Source: an uncultured Pirellulaceae bacterium
GTDB taxonomy: Bacteria; Planctomycetota; Planctomycetia; Pirellulales; Pirellulaceae
Reading direction: 5' to 3'
Length of the DNA stretch: 41,991 nt
Assembly (NCBI GenBank): GCA_905480235.1
Contig: CAJQPP010000123.1
Span: forward strand, 1-41,991
The position numbers were made by a program, and so were the translations under genes. The notes beneath the pieces are model-generated. The model was given only the letters and a program-made list of their open reading frames with translations. It was not told the DNA's origin and made no database searches. Below are positions 8,001 to 16,811 of this stretch, piece by piece. Position 1 is the stretch's first letter, and every line of letters starts with the position of its first letter.

Positions 8001-8027
8001 ACCGGGCGAGCAAATATCTCGCCCGGT
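8001..8027 (+). terminator. Terminator-like hairpin between convergent selD and HAD genes
   Basis: A 10-bp perfect stem ACCGGGCGAG/CTCGCCCGGT (8001-8010 with 8018-8027) lies four bases after the selD stop codon, with only a short TT tail. It may act on both strands because the next gene is convergent. Confidence 0.6.
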
Positions 8028-8075
8028 TTGAAAACGTGTTATCGTGCGGCACCGTGCGGTCAATGACCAAAGCCA

Positions 8076-9101
8076 CTATTTGTCCAAGGCTTTCGCCGGG
8101 TTAAATACCGTTTTCCAGTCATTTTTCATATCCACAACGACCCAACCTCGCGCCGGGGCTGCCTCCAACGCCGTAATCAGTTTGCCGGAACTCGGTGGAT
8201 TTTTGTCGTAAGCAAATTCTCGCTCGGCATCGGTATGGTGCACGATGACGCCCAGCGAAGGCAGCGGATTTCCCATGGTCGTATATTCCAACATCGCTTG
8301 GTCGCCATCACTGTTGCCAAAACACAGCACAGGGCGTCTGCCAATAAATTGCTGAATGCCGACAGGCTTGCCTTCTTTATCATTGAGGAACAGATCATCC
8401 ATGGTTTTCACCAAGACAGCTTCATCGCCGCGCAACTCAAATTTCGTGACGATGTTGGATCCCACTACTTGCTCGGGCGGAATATTGTAGATTTCCTCAC
8501 TCCATGCTCGCATGAAATCTGAACCTCCGCCGGAGACGATAAACGTTTTGAAACCGTTGGCTTGAAGGTAATTAATCACCTCGATCATGGGTTGGTAAAC
8601 GGTATCTTTGAAGCAATAGTTCAAGGTTGGGTGCCGCGCTGTTTCGATCCATTCTTGCACATTAGCCCGAAAATCATCCGTGGTCTGGCCCACATGAGTC
8701 AACGCAGTCAGTTTGAGAAGCCCTTGCAACCCACCGGATAAAGCCGTTTTGTAATCGCCTTTGAGCACGGCCGCCACCGCGGGATCTTTTTTCAACTCTG
8801 GTTCTTCCTCCGCTTTTTTCCTAAGGCTATCGAAAATGTACGCCAACTGAATTGGGATCGGAGCTTCACACCACAGGGTGCCATCGTTGTCAAAGACGGC
8901 GATCCGTTGGCTCGGCGGAATGAAACGATCAGAATCAGCATCGGTGACGCTTTCAACATACGCAATAATTTTGGCACGGGCTGCGACATCTTGCCACGAT
9001 GGCAAAGGCTCTTCGCCTAGCAGCGACGTTGCAGAAACATTCAAAAGCGCGATCACAAATACGGCGACGATCAAAACGGGCTTGTGATATCGAGTAAACA
9101 T
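8076..9101 (-). CDS. Exported HAD-superfamily phosphatase
   Basis: Codes for 341 residues with an N-terminal signal sequence (about residues 8-29, LIVAVFVIALLNVSATSLLG). HAD motif I is FDNDGTLW (nucleophile Asp71, acid/base Asp73). Motif II is FIVSGGGSDF (about 193-202). Motif III/IV is CFGNSDGDQAM (about 260-270). A helical cap lies between motifs I and II. The family hydrolyses phosphate monoesters. The C1-cap position and GNSDGD motif recall phosphoserine phosphatase-like members, and exported versions are often called nonspecific acid phosphatases. The substrate is unknown. It is convergent with selD. I see no link to selenium beyond position. Confidence 0.82.
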   Translation of the reverse strand: MFTRYHKPVLIVAVFVIALLNVSATSLLGEEPLPSWQDVAARAKIIAYVESVTDADSDRFIPPSQRIAVFDNDGTLWCEAPIPIQLAYIFDSLRKKAEEEPELKKDPAVAAVLKGDYKTALSGGLQGLLKLTALTHVGQTTDDFRANVQEWIETARHPTLNYCFKDTVYQPMIEVINYLQANGFKTFIVSGGGSDFMRAWSEEIYNIPPEQVVGSNIVTKFELRGDEAVLVKTMDDLFLNDKEGKPVGIQQFIGRRPVLCFGNSDGDQAMLEYTTMGNPLPSLGVIVHHTDAEREFAYDKNPPSSGKLITALEAAPARGWVVVDMKNDWKTVFNPAKALDK

Positions 9102-9193
9102 AGGCTGGTAATTTCACCTTCTAGATTTAGATAAATCGGGCATCGACAGCGAGCACCGGTGGACGGATCCAACATAACAGTGCTCTGAGCGAC

Positions 9194-9223
9194 AAAAAGA
9201 TTGCTGGGTTCTTCATCAGCAAT
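9194..9223 (-). terminator. Probable intrinsic terminator after the coiled-coil protein gene
   Basis: A 7-bp stem ATTGCTG/CAGCAAT (9200-9206 with 9217-9223) is followed on the minus strand by CTTTTTG. It lies about 70 bases past the stop codon at 9292. The stem is AT-rich, so it is of modest strength. Confidence 0.5.
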
Positions 9224-9291
9224 GACGAAATGAACAAGGCTGTTAATTTAACCTCCGTCAGTAGATTTGAAAGGTCTCCACAAGACCAAAT

Positions 9292-11151
9292 TCACCAACG
9301 CCCGCGGTAGTTACCCGGAGACCCCGGAAGATACCACGGCAGTTGCCCGACTTTGGCGGCACGCCGACTCGATATTTTCAACGCACCATATTGGTAATAT
9401 TGATAGGCATTGACTGAGCTACTGCTTTCTCTGGGCAAGCGATTTGCGGGCCTGTCACTTACCATTTGGCGGTAGGCCTCTCCGTAATGACTGAACCCAA
9501 CCAATGCCTCCTTGTCGCCTTTGCTAATGCCAAACCGGGACTCCCGCTGACGAATGCCTTGGTGCGTACTTGCCACGTTGCGGAACGCCCAAAAGGATCC
9601 TCTCTCCGGTGGTTTTTGAAAGTTCATTGGGCTCCTTAACGTTACTCCACTCCAATTTCCCCTCATGCTGGTTTCACTCTGAGTCGGCAAGACTTCGAAA
9701 TAACTTAGCCGCGTCGGACGGGCGAGGGACCGGGATCCTTGCGTGCCTGCCGTCGCTGTTTCCCGTTCCGCTGTTAAGGCGTCAAGTTCCTGACATTGCG
9801 AGATGAATCTTTGCTCCTCCAAACCCACAAGCATTTGTTGTTCTCTGAGGTGTTCTCCAAACCGCTGAATTTTTTCTATTTCCCGTGCCATTTTTTGGCG
9901 TTCACGAAACGGTCCGTGACCTAAATCCTGTGGATCTAAAAAGGAATCCTCCCCAGTTTGCGAGGCGACTAGCGTCTGTTGGAGTTTTTCAAACCAGGCA
10001 CGCTTCATGATGAGTTCCAAACGAGCAGATTCGCTTTGACCAACCAAAATAAAGCGCTGCTTACGCAGATTTAACAGGTGCTGTAATTGAAATGCATCTT
10101 CAAAAACAGAAGCCGGCCAAACCGGAGCACCCTTGGCGATTGGGGGTTTTGCTTCGCTACTCAAAGTGGCCTGCGATTCGAACTGCTCCAAAGATTCCTG
10201 CAGCCTTTGCAAACGACTTGATTCAACAATTGCAGTGGCTTGAGCTTGCTGTCGTCTTTGTTGACTAGCCTGCCAAACCTGTTGAGTAATTAGGCCACGT
10301 TGAAATAGCTCTTTCAAAATCTCTACTGATTCCTGAGCACCGATTAAATTGCTCTCGTGAAAACGACTTAAATTTTTGGCCTGAGCTTCTGCGCGGATTA
10401 GTTGAGCCGTTTTTTCACTCAAGTCTGCTGAGCCTCGCAGCGTCAACCAGTCTTTTCTAACCTCAAGATTTGCGGGCAGTGAATAATTGGTTCGTGTGGT
10501 CTTCGTTTCCCGTTGCTGTTGGGCCAAATTCCAATGGGCAGAGGCCACTTCCGATTCCAGCCGTAATTGCTCGAGCCAGTGCGGCGGTAAGTGACCCTCT
10601 TCTAATGCTCTCTGATATCGCCTCTGCGTCTGTTCCTGTTTGTGCTGCGGCTCATTGGATGGGAGTTCAATGGCAAAGCGATCTAGGGGACCTCGAGACG
10701 CAGTCGCCAGTGAACCTAATCCCGAAGAATCCGGCTCTACCCAACCGATTAAACGAATGGAATCGTTCGAGTAGATCATTAGCGGAGCTGGATCTGCCAG
10801 CGTCCGCTTGCTAGACAGCACCTCGTTAGTCACGGTCTTAGCAACATCGAGAATAAAAATCTTGTATTGATCCAACGCCGATATCTGCGCCGCGATTTGG
10901 TCGACGACCAGCTGCTGTCGCCTCACCTCCAACCACGCGGCATGCCCGTTGGCCTGCAGATCCTGTAGTTGCTTTAGGAAATGCCGTTGCAAATCCAATC
11001 GAGCACCTAAGTACTGGCTGCGTAACGCGTTCTCCACAACCATGCTTTGGATAGGTTGTTCACCCGCGGGTTGAGCCTGGGAAGCTATTGGCGAACAAAT
11101 GGAATGAAGCAGTATGCAAACCAAAATGCCATACAAAGGGCGATTTGCCAT
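9292..11151 (-). CDS. Exported coiled-coil protein of unknown function
   Basis: The ATG at 11151 (619 residues) is chosen because AAGGT precedes it and the product then starts with a signal peptide (MANRPLYGILVCILLHSICS, cut near SQA). The longer frame from 11349 has no such start. The body is highly charged and Gln-rich, with long helical, coiled-coil-like stretches (about 40-110, 200-360 and 390-510, for example LRLESEVASAHWNLAQQQRE). A short possible beta domain sits around residue 140 (LIGWVEPDSSG). The C-terminal 100 residues are Arg/Ser/Tyr-rich and end with YLPGSPGNYRGRW. The arrangement recalls periplasmic adaptor or efflux-associated proteins, but no motif secures that, so I leave the function open. 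It appears to be a single-gene unit. Confidence 0.7.
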   Translation of the reverse strand: MANRPLYGILVCILLHSICSPIASQAQPAGEQPIQSMVVENALRSQYLGARLDLQRHFLKQLQDLQANGHAAWLEVRRQQLVVDQIAAQISALDQYKIFILDVAKTVTNEVLSSKRTLADPAPLMIYSNDSIRLIGWVEPDSSGLGSLATASRGPLDRFAIELPSNEPQHKQEQTQRRYQRALEEGHLPPHWLEQLRLESEVASAHWNLAQQQRETKTTRTNYSLPANLEVRKDWLTLRGSADLSEKTAQLIRAEAQAKNLSRFHESNLIGAQESVEILKELFQRGLITQQVWQASQQRRQQAQATAIVESSRLQRLQESLEQFESQATLSSEAKPPIAKGAPVWPASVFEDAFQLQHLLNLRKQRFILVGQSESARLELIMKRAWFEKLQQTLVASQTGEDSFLDPQDLGHGPFRERQKMAREIEKIQRFGEHLREQQMLVGLEEQRFISQCQELDALTAERETATAGTQGSRSLARPTRLSYFEVLPTQSETSMRGNWSGVTLRSPMNFQKPPERGSFWAFRNVASTHQGIRQRESRFGISKGDKEALVGFSHYGEAYRQMVSDRPANRLPRESSSSVNAYQYYQYGALKISSRRAAKVGQLPWYLPGSPGNYRGRW

Positions 11152-11523
11152 GTCTGACCTTGAACAGAAAGGAAAGCGAACCAAGAAACCTTCGACGTTA
11201 ATTACCGACTCTGCTCGTGTCAACGAAACGAAAAGGATTCCAAACATCGGTGCAGGTGTGAATGCAAATTTTTTTCGCAGCTGACAAGCGGATTCCGCCA
11301 ACGCGACTGCTCTTTGCAGATGGCAGGCGCTGGCCATCCGGGCAACCAAAATAACGAAATGCCTGGAATTCCGTAGCGTTATGTTGGTATCCCCATGAAC
11401 GGATTGGGGAAAAAGGTGCCAATAAGAAACAGTCGTGACTTGAATAGTTTATGATGGAGAGATGTCGCAGTTGCCGCTTGGGCGGGAATCTAAAAAAAAC
11501 AAAACCGGCTTTCGATTTATCGC
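11152..11523. other. Divergent intergenic region
   Basis: These 372 bases separate the minus-strand coiled-coil gene from the plus-strand DUF1549 gene. Apart from N-terminal in-frame extensions of the first gene I see no coding signal, no strong hairpin and no clear promoter pair. Confidence 0.45.
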
Positions 11524-14058
11524 ATGAAACGCATCGCTTTTTTTTGCAGCCTGCTTTTAATTCTCTTGGGCGAGCCCACGCTGGCTCAGCAATCGCTGGA
11601 TTTCAATCGCGATATTCGTCCGATCCTTTCGGAGAATTGTTTTTTCTGTCACGGCCAAGATGGCAATCAAAGAAAAGCCGACTTACGTCTCGATCAATCT
11701 CAGGCTGCACGGGATGCCGCGGCCATTGTCCCGGGCGACGCGGAAGCCAGCTCTTTGGTCGAACGTATTGAATCCGATGATGCCGATTTCATCATGCCGC
11801 CACCCGATTCCAACCGCCACCTTTCGCCCGAGCAAAAAGAACAACTGAGACGGTGGATTGATGAAGGTGGCAAATACGAAAAACACTGGGCATTCACGGC
11901 ACCTCGGCGACCGTCCCTTCCCGAGATAAAGCAGACCGATTGGATTAAAAATCCTATCGATCAATTCGTACTAGCTCAGCTTGAGGCCAGAGGGTTATCC
12001 CCCTCGCCACGGGCGGATCGGAGCACCCTCATAAAACGGTTGTCGGTCGACCTCCTAGGCTTGCCACCGACGATTGAGCAGGTGAATGCCTTCGTCTCGG
12101 ATCCCGATCCGCAAGCCTATGAAAAACTGGTCGATCGCATGCTCGCCAACCCGCACTATGGGGAACGCCTCGCATTACCCTGGCTGGACGCTGCAAGATA
12201 TTCCGACAGCAATGGATTCCAGCAGGACGGTGACACTTGGCAATGGATCTGGAGAGATTGGGTGGTTCGAGCGATCAACGAGGATCTTCCTTTTGACCAA
12301 TTCACAATCTGGCAAATCGCCGGCGATCTACTACCCGACGCCACCCAGGATCAAAAAATTGCCAGTGGTTTCAATCGCAATCACATGCTCAACGGCGAGG
12401 GCGGTGCGATCGCCGAAGAACAACGGTTCGTCAACCTGTTCGACCGCGTCGATACCACATCCACCACGTGGCTGGGATTGACCATGGCTTGCGCGCAATG
12501 CCATGACCACAAATACGACCCCGTCACACAAAAAGATTACTATCAATTCCTGGACGCTTTTAACCGCGTACCTGAATCAGGAACACCGCAACGTCAATCA
12601 TCCAGAATTCGCGTGGGTAAACCATTTTTGGAATTACCTACGGCGGAAAACAAGCGGCACATGACGGAGCTGGAAAAGAAAATTTCTGAATTGCAGCCAG
12701 CTTGCGATTCCGCTGCCGACCTGTCCTTCGCCGCTTGGAAAATCGGTATTAACAGTGACGGCGATGCGAGTGATTTGACTGGGTTACCTGCAGCCTCGGT
12801 CGCGATTCTCAAAATTGAAGAAGCGGCTCGTTCGGGCGAGCAAAAAAAATCACTGGAAACGGATTTACGGAAACATTTCGAAACAACCGCGTTCAAGCAA
12901 ATCGCGAAAAACGTTCCCGAAATCGCGGAACAGAAAAAATTCAAGCAGCAACTTTCCAATTACCGGGGAGACCAAATTCCGCGTGTGATGATTATGAGCG
13001 ACGACAAGCCTCGCAAAACCCACATCCTGGAACGCGGAGAGTATCTGAAACCGAGTGGGGAAGTTCGTTTCAACACCCCAGCATTTCTGCCACCGCTCCC
13101 TGAGGGGGCTCCCAAAAATAGGCTGGGATTAGCCCAATGGATGGTGTCCCCCGAGAATCCTTTGGTTGCGCGGGTACACATGAATCGTGTTTGGCAATAC
13201 TTCCTGGGCGCGGGAATTGTTAACTCACCGGAGAACCTGGGAGTGCAAAGTGAATTCCCCATCCACCGTGACCTGTTGGATTGGCTCGCGGTAGAATTTC
13301 GTACTGGCGGTTGGAGCATGAAGCGAATGAATCGCTTGATTCTAACTAGCGCTACCTATCAGCAGTCCAGTCGTGTCACGTCCGACCATTTGGCCAAAGA
13401 CCCTGGCAACCAGTTTTACGGCAGAGCCAGCCGGTTCCGCATGCCTTCGATGATTTTACGGGACTGGGCGTTAGCGAGTTCTGATTTACTGGTGGAACAA
13501 GTAGGTGGCCCGCCGGTCTACCCCTACCAACCGGATAATGTGTGGGAACCGCTGGCGATCACCAAGGAACGTGATTTCACCTACCCGGCTTCCGACGGAA
13601 CGGACCTTTATCGCAGAAGCCTGTATACCTTTTGGCGGCGAACCGTTGGTCCCGCCAATATGTTTGACGCCTCGGACCGGCAAGCTTGCCGAGTCCGCAA
13701 CACGGAAACCAGTACACCACTTCATGCACTCACCACTCTGAATGACCCGACTTGGGTCGAGGCGGCGAGGTGTTTGGCCGCCTTAAGTTTGCAGCATGCC
13801 CCCGCTTTAAGACCTCAGCTGGTTTATGCCTTTCAAAAAGTATTATGTCGAACGCCTACGGACGATGATTTAATGCGATTATCACATGCCTACGAAAAAC
13901 AATTGGAGATCTTTCAAGACGACGAATCCGCCGCCCTGGCCCTACTGAGCATCGGTCAGCAGGAACGGGACATCGACCTGCAGGCGCCGCAGCATGCTGC
14001 GATGACCGCGGTATGTTTGGCTTTGCTGAATCTCGACGAGGCTTTGACTCGTGAATAG
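11524..14058 (+). CDS. Planctomycete cytochrome-type DUF1549/DUF1553 protein (PSCyt1-PSCyt2-PSD1)
   Basis: Codes for 844 residues with a signal peptide (MKRIAFFCSLLLILLGEPTL, cut near LAQ). Residues 25-120 form the planctomycete cytochrome-c-like module, with FNRDIRPILSENCFFCHG (C39-x2-C42-H43) and a PGDAEASSLVERI/IMPP segment. The DUF1549 domain follows (about 145-345, WIKNPIDQFVLAQLEARGL, LPPT, DRMLANPHYGERLALPWLD). It contains a second CxxCH at C323-x2-C326-H327 (MACAQCHDHKYDP). DUF1553 fills the C-terminal part (about 530-790, LAQWMVSPENPLVARVHMNRVWQYFLG, then DASDRQ and TPLHALTTLNDPTWVEA). At 844 residues it is shorter than many family members. No LamG-like insert is evident. A DUF1501 gene follows 55 bases later, as usual. 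Function is unproven. A periplasmic role with polysaccharide catabolism is only suggested in the literature. Confidence 0.92.
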   Translation: MKRIAFFCSLLLILLGEPTLAQQSLDFNRDIRPILSENCFFCHGQDGNQRKADLRLDQSQAARDAAAIVPGDAEASSLVERIESDDADFIMPPPDSNRHLSPEQKEQLRRWIDEGGKYEKHWAFTAPRRPSLPEIKQTDWIKNPIDQFVLAQLEARGLSPSPRADRSTLIKRLSVDLLGLPPTIEQVNAFVSDPDPQAYEKLVDRMLANPHYGERLALPWLDAARYSDSNGFQQDGDTWQWIWRDWVVRAINEDLPFDQFTIWQIAGDLLPDATQDQKIASGFNRNHMLNGEGGAIAEEQRFVNLFDRVDTTSTTWLGLTMACAQCHDHKYDPVTQKDYYQFLDAFNRVPESGTPQRQSSRIRVGKPFLELPTAENKRHMTELEKKISELQPACDSAADLSFAAWKIGINSDGDASDLTGLPAASVAILKIEEAARSGEQKKSLETDLRKHFETTAFKQIAKNVPEIAEQKKFKQQLSNYRGDQIPRVMIMSDDKPRKTHILERGEYLKPSGEVRFNTPAFLPPLPEGAPKNRLGLAQWMVSPENPLVARVHMNRVWQYFLGAGIVNSPENLGVQSEFPIHRDLLDWLAVEFRTGGWSMKRMNRLILTSATYQQSSRVTSDHLAKDPGNQFYGRASRFRMPSMILRDWALASSDLLVEQVGGPPVYPYQPDNVWEPLAITKERDFTYPASDGTDLYRRSLYTFWRRTVGPANMFDASDRQACRVRNTETSTPLHALTTLNDPTWVEAARCLAALSLQHAPALRPQLVYAFQKVLCRTPTDDDLMRLSHAYEKQLEIFQDDESAALALLSIGQQERDIDLQAPQHAAMTAVCLALLNLDEALTRE

Positions 14059-14113
14059 TCTCTTGTGAATTTTTGACCCGTAACGCGCCCTTTGGACAGC
14101 GGATTTTTAGCAC

Positions 14114-15571
14114 ATGCATGAATCTCAAAAACAGAATATTGCCCGAGTCACGCGGCGCCAGCTATTTGGCTCAACAGCCGGCGGACTGGGTGTGGCGGCA
14201 TTATCAACTCTGTTTCGTTCGGAATCGCTGGCGTCTTCGATCAGCCAACCGACTGACGGCCTTCCCGGATTGCCGCACTTCGCTCCCAAAGCCAAACGAG
14301 CCATCGTCTTGTGGCAGGGCGGGGGTCCCTCGCACATCGATCTGTTCGACGAGAAAACCAAACTCAAGGAGATGGTTGGCAAAGATGTGCCGGATTCTAT
14401 TCGCGGCGGCACCCGGCTTTCCACGATGTCATCCGGTTATGCCAAGTGGCCATGCCTACCCGCCATCAAAGCTCATCGAAATTACGGGAAATGCGGCATG
14501 CGAATGAGCGAATTACTGCCCAACGTGGGCTCGATTGCTGATGACATTTGCCTGGTGCGAAGCATGCGCACCGAGGCAGTTAACCACGCCCCCGGCGTTA
14601 CGTATTTCTTGACGGGCTCGCAAATACCCGGTCGACCCAGTTTGGGATCCTGGCTTTCATACGGCCTCGGTAATGTGAGTGATAACTTGCCCACCTTTGT
14701 CGTCATGACTTCCAGCGACAAAGGAAAAACTTGTGGCCAACTGTTTTTCGATTACTACTGGGGAAGCGGATTTTTACCTAGCCGATTCCAAGGTGTTCGG
14801 TTCCGCAACACTGGGGACCTTGTGCCCTATCTGGCCAACCCAAGAGGCATGAACGCCCGCTCCAAACGTGCGTTGCTGGATGACATCGCCGCCATGAACG
14901 AGGCTCACCTAGCCGATTATGGCGACCCCGAAATCGACACGCGAATTGCCCAATACGAAATGGCTTTTCGCATGCAAACCAGCGTTCCAGAATTGGTCGA
15001 TTTTTCGCAGGAATCTCCCAAAACATTGGAACGCTACGGACCCAATGCACTTGCCAAAGGCACCTTCGCAAACAATTGCCTGATCGCCAGGCGACTGCTT
15101 GAGCGAGGCGTGCGCTTTGTGCAGCTGATGCACTCGGGTTGGGACCAACATGGGAATCTGCACACCCAACTGGAACAACAGTGCGTGGACACCGAAGGAC
15201 CGTCCGCCGCTTTGGTAAAGGACCTGAAAGATCGGGGTATGCTTGATGACACTCTCGTTATTTGGGGAGGCGAATTTGGCAGAACGCCCTTTGGGCAGGG
15301 GGACCCTGGTAACCCAACCGGACGAGACCATTTTGGCAAGGCATTCAGTTGGTGGCTTGCCGGAGGTGGCATCAAGCCCGGACATGTTCACGGGGCAACC
15401 GACGAATTTGGCTGGAATGTGACCGACAATCCTGTGCACGTCCACGACATGCAGGCCACGATCTTGAAGCTCTGCGGAATTGACCACAAACGCTTAACCC
15501 ATCGCTACCAGGGGCGGCAATTTCGATTGACAGATGTTCACGGCAACGTCGTCGAAGATATCCTCGCGTAG
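14114..15571 (+). CDS. Tat-exported DUF1501 (sulfatase-like fold) protein
   Basis: Codes for 485 residues. The N-terminus carries a twin-arginine signal (VTRRQLFGSTAGGLGVAAL, R14-R15) followed by a short hydrophobic stretch. The DUF1501 pattern is clear: AKRAIVLWQGGGPSHIDLFD near residue 60, NHAPGVTYFLTG near 160, VQLMHSGWDQHGN near 340, and LVIWGGEFGRTPFGQ with GRDHFGKAFSWWLAGGG near 380-420. DUF1501 proteins have an alkaline-phosphatase/sulfatase-like fold and occur almost always beside DUF1549/DUF1553 proteins in planctomycetes, as here. Two adjacent ATGs exist (14114 and 14118, only the first in frame). The genuine substrate is unknown. Confidence 0.92.
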   Translation: MHESQKQNIARVTRRQLFGSTAGGLGVAALSTLFRSESLASSISQPTDGLPGLPHFAPKAKRAIVLWQGGGPSHIDLFDEKTKLKEMVGKDVPDSIRGGTRLSTMSSGYAKWPCLPAIKAHRNYGKCGMRMSELLPNVGSIADDICLVRSMRTEAVNHAPGVTYFLTGSQIPGRPSLGSWLSYGLGNVSDNLPTFVVMTSSDKGKTCGQLFFDYYWGSGFLPSRFQGVRFRNTGDLVPYLANPRGMNARSKRALLDDIAAMNEAHLADYGDPEIDTRIAQYEMAFRMQTSVPELVDFSQESPKTLERYGPNALAKGTFANNCLIARRLLERGVRFVQLMHSGWDQHGNLHTQLEQQCVDTEGPSAALVKDLKDRGMLDDTLVIWGGEFGRTPFGQGDPGNPTGRDHFGKAFSWWLAGGGIKPGHVHGATDEFGWNVTDNPVHVHDMQATILKLCGIDHKRLTHRYQGRQFRLTDVHGNVVEDILA

Positions 15572-15627
15572 ACGTTTTTCATCTCACCGTCCAAGGTGAT
15601 GCCCAAACCCATTAGGCAGAAACCAAG

Positions 15628-16440
15628 TTACCCGGCTACATTCTGGGGCGTTACCCCGCCGAGTGCCGGAAATGTCACAGGTGGCGAGACTTCGGCTTGA
15701 GAGAAGCGTGCAGGGCACTGCAGTCCCTGCGTCACCAAGGATTGAAACGATTCATGTGCCATCGCTTGCGCTCCGAAACGCTTCCAGTGCTCGGTGAGAA
15801 ACTGGCAGTCGATGGCGGTAAAGCCATCCGCTTCCAGCTTGCGAGCCAATTGGACGAAAGCAACTTTGCTGGCGTGGTTCTCTCTGCAGAACATACTTTC
15901 CAAGAAGAAAACGCTTCCCAGGGCGACACCATAACCACCGCCGACGAGACGGTCGTCATTCCACGCCTCGACACTGTGAGCAAACCCCGATTCGTGTAGC
16001 GACTCATAAACCCGAATGATCTCCGGCGTGATCCAGGTTTTCTTTCGATCGGCACAGTCAGACATCACCTTGCCAAACTGCTGATCGTAACTGACCCGAA
16101 ATCGTTGTTTGTTGATATACCCTTTAAGCCGCCGTGAAACGTGCAACTGCTTGGTATCAATCACTGCACGTTCTGTCGGGCAATGCCAGACGATCGAACC
16201 ATCAGCTTCCCCTGTAGGAAAAATACCCCGAACATAACCAGCCAAGACAATCTCGGGAGTCAGTTCGTGTAAACGGTGCAAACGTGCAATCGCGGCCGCA
16301 GGCCCACCTTGCAACCACCCGAACGGTCGCAAGCTCGCGCCTTGAGCCCAGCGAACCGGAGCACCGGAGAGATATTTCAGTCGACCTAAAGCCGATCTCA
16401 ATTTAATTTTCGGTTGCTTGTCTTGGCTTATGCCAGCCAT
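15628..16440 (-). CDS. aat: Leucyl/phenylalanyl-tRNA-protein transferase
   Basis: Aat adds Leu or Phe from charged tRNA to proteins with N-terminal Arg or Lys, marking them for ClpS/ClpAP degradation. The family core is plain: VLAGYVRGIFPTGE, then IVWHCPTERAVI, a DCADRKKTWITPEIIRVY block, HSVEAW, the GGGYGVALGSVFFLESMFC block, NHASKVAFVQLARKL, and DCQFLTEHWKRFGA. Length is 270 residues against about 234 in E. coli. The extra lies in an N-terminal basic extension (about 50 residues, KQPKIKLRSALGRLKYL) and a Pro-rich tail (PPVTFPALGGVTP). It is convergent with the DUF1501 gene with 56 bases between them. No clp gene is nearby. Confidence 0.93.
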   Translation of the reverse strand: MAGISQDKQPKIKLRSALGRLKYLSGAPVRWAQGASLRPFGWLQGGPAAAIARLHRLHELTPEIVLAGYVRGIFPTGEADGSIVWHCPTERAVIDTKQLHVSRRLKGYINKQRFRVSYDQQFGKVMSDCADRKKTWITPEIIRVYESLHESGFAHSVEAWNDDRLVGGGYGVALGSVFFLESMFCRENHASKVAFVQLARKLEADGFTAIDCQFLTEHWKRFGAQAMAHESFQSLVTQGLQCPARFSQAEVSPPVTFPALGGVTPQNVAG

Positions 16441-16811
16441 GATTCACTCGCTCGTGGGTTGATAGAAGCAGGAGCCAAAACGTAGCTCAAAGGAGATTAC
16501 TTCCGCCTCAAACATGCATTTAAGCGGGGACACAATCCATGCTGGGTTCCGATTACACAGATTATTCATGCTGCGAATTGAAAAAGGAGACAGGGCTCTT
16601 CTGCGATATCTTTGACCAGGGATTCAACCACTCAAGACGGATCATGCTGCAGGCGTTGCCGCCGACGAGTAAACAAGGTCAGGAACGATTTCAAAACGAA
16701 TCCGCGTGCGGGGTGGAAACTCGACTTGCATGCTAAACAGCGGTATAATTCGAGTAGACGTCGCGATTGAGAATGCTTGAAAATCTGGACAAGGATTTGT
16801 AAATTTCATCG
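16441..16811. other. Intergenic region holding the promoter of the DUF1559 gene
   Basis: 371 bases separate the divergent aat and DUF1559 genes. A small plus-strand frame (16539-16736) has no ribosome site and no recognisable protein and is not called. The only clear signal is the promoter at 16721-16749. Confidence 0.5.
16721..16749 (+). promoter_or_regulatory. Sigma70-type promoter of the DUF1559 gene
   Basis: A perfect TATAAT (16744-16749) lies 17 bases after TCGACT (16721-16726, four of six matches to TTGACA). Transcription would start near 16756, giving a leader of about 55 bases before the ATG at 16812. Confidence 0.6.

Noticed and set aside
16539..16736. 65-codon plus-strand ORF
   Set aside because: No ribosome site and no protein-like features; it overlaps the promoter region of the DUF1559 gene.
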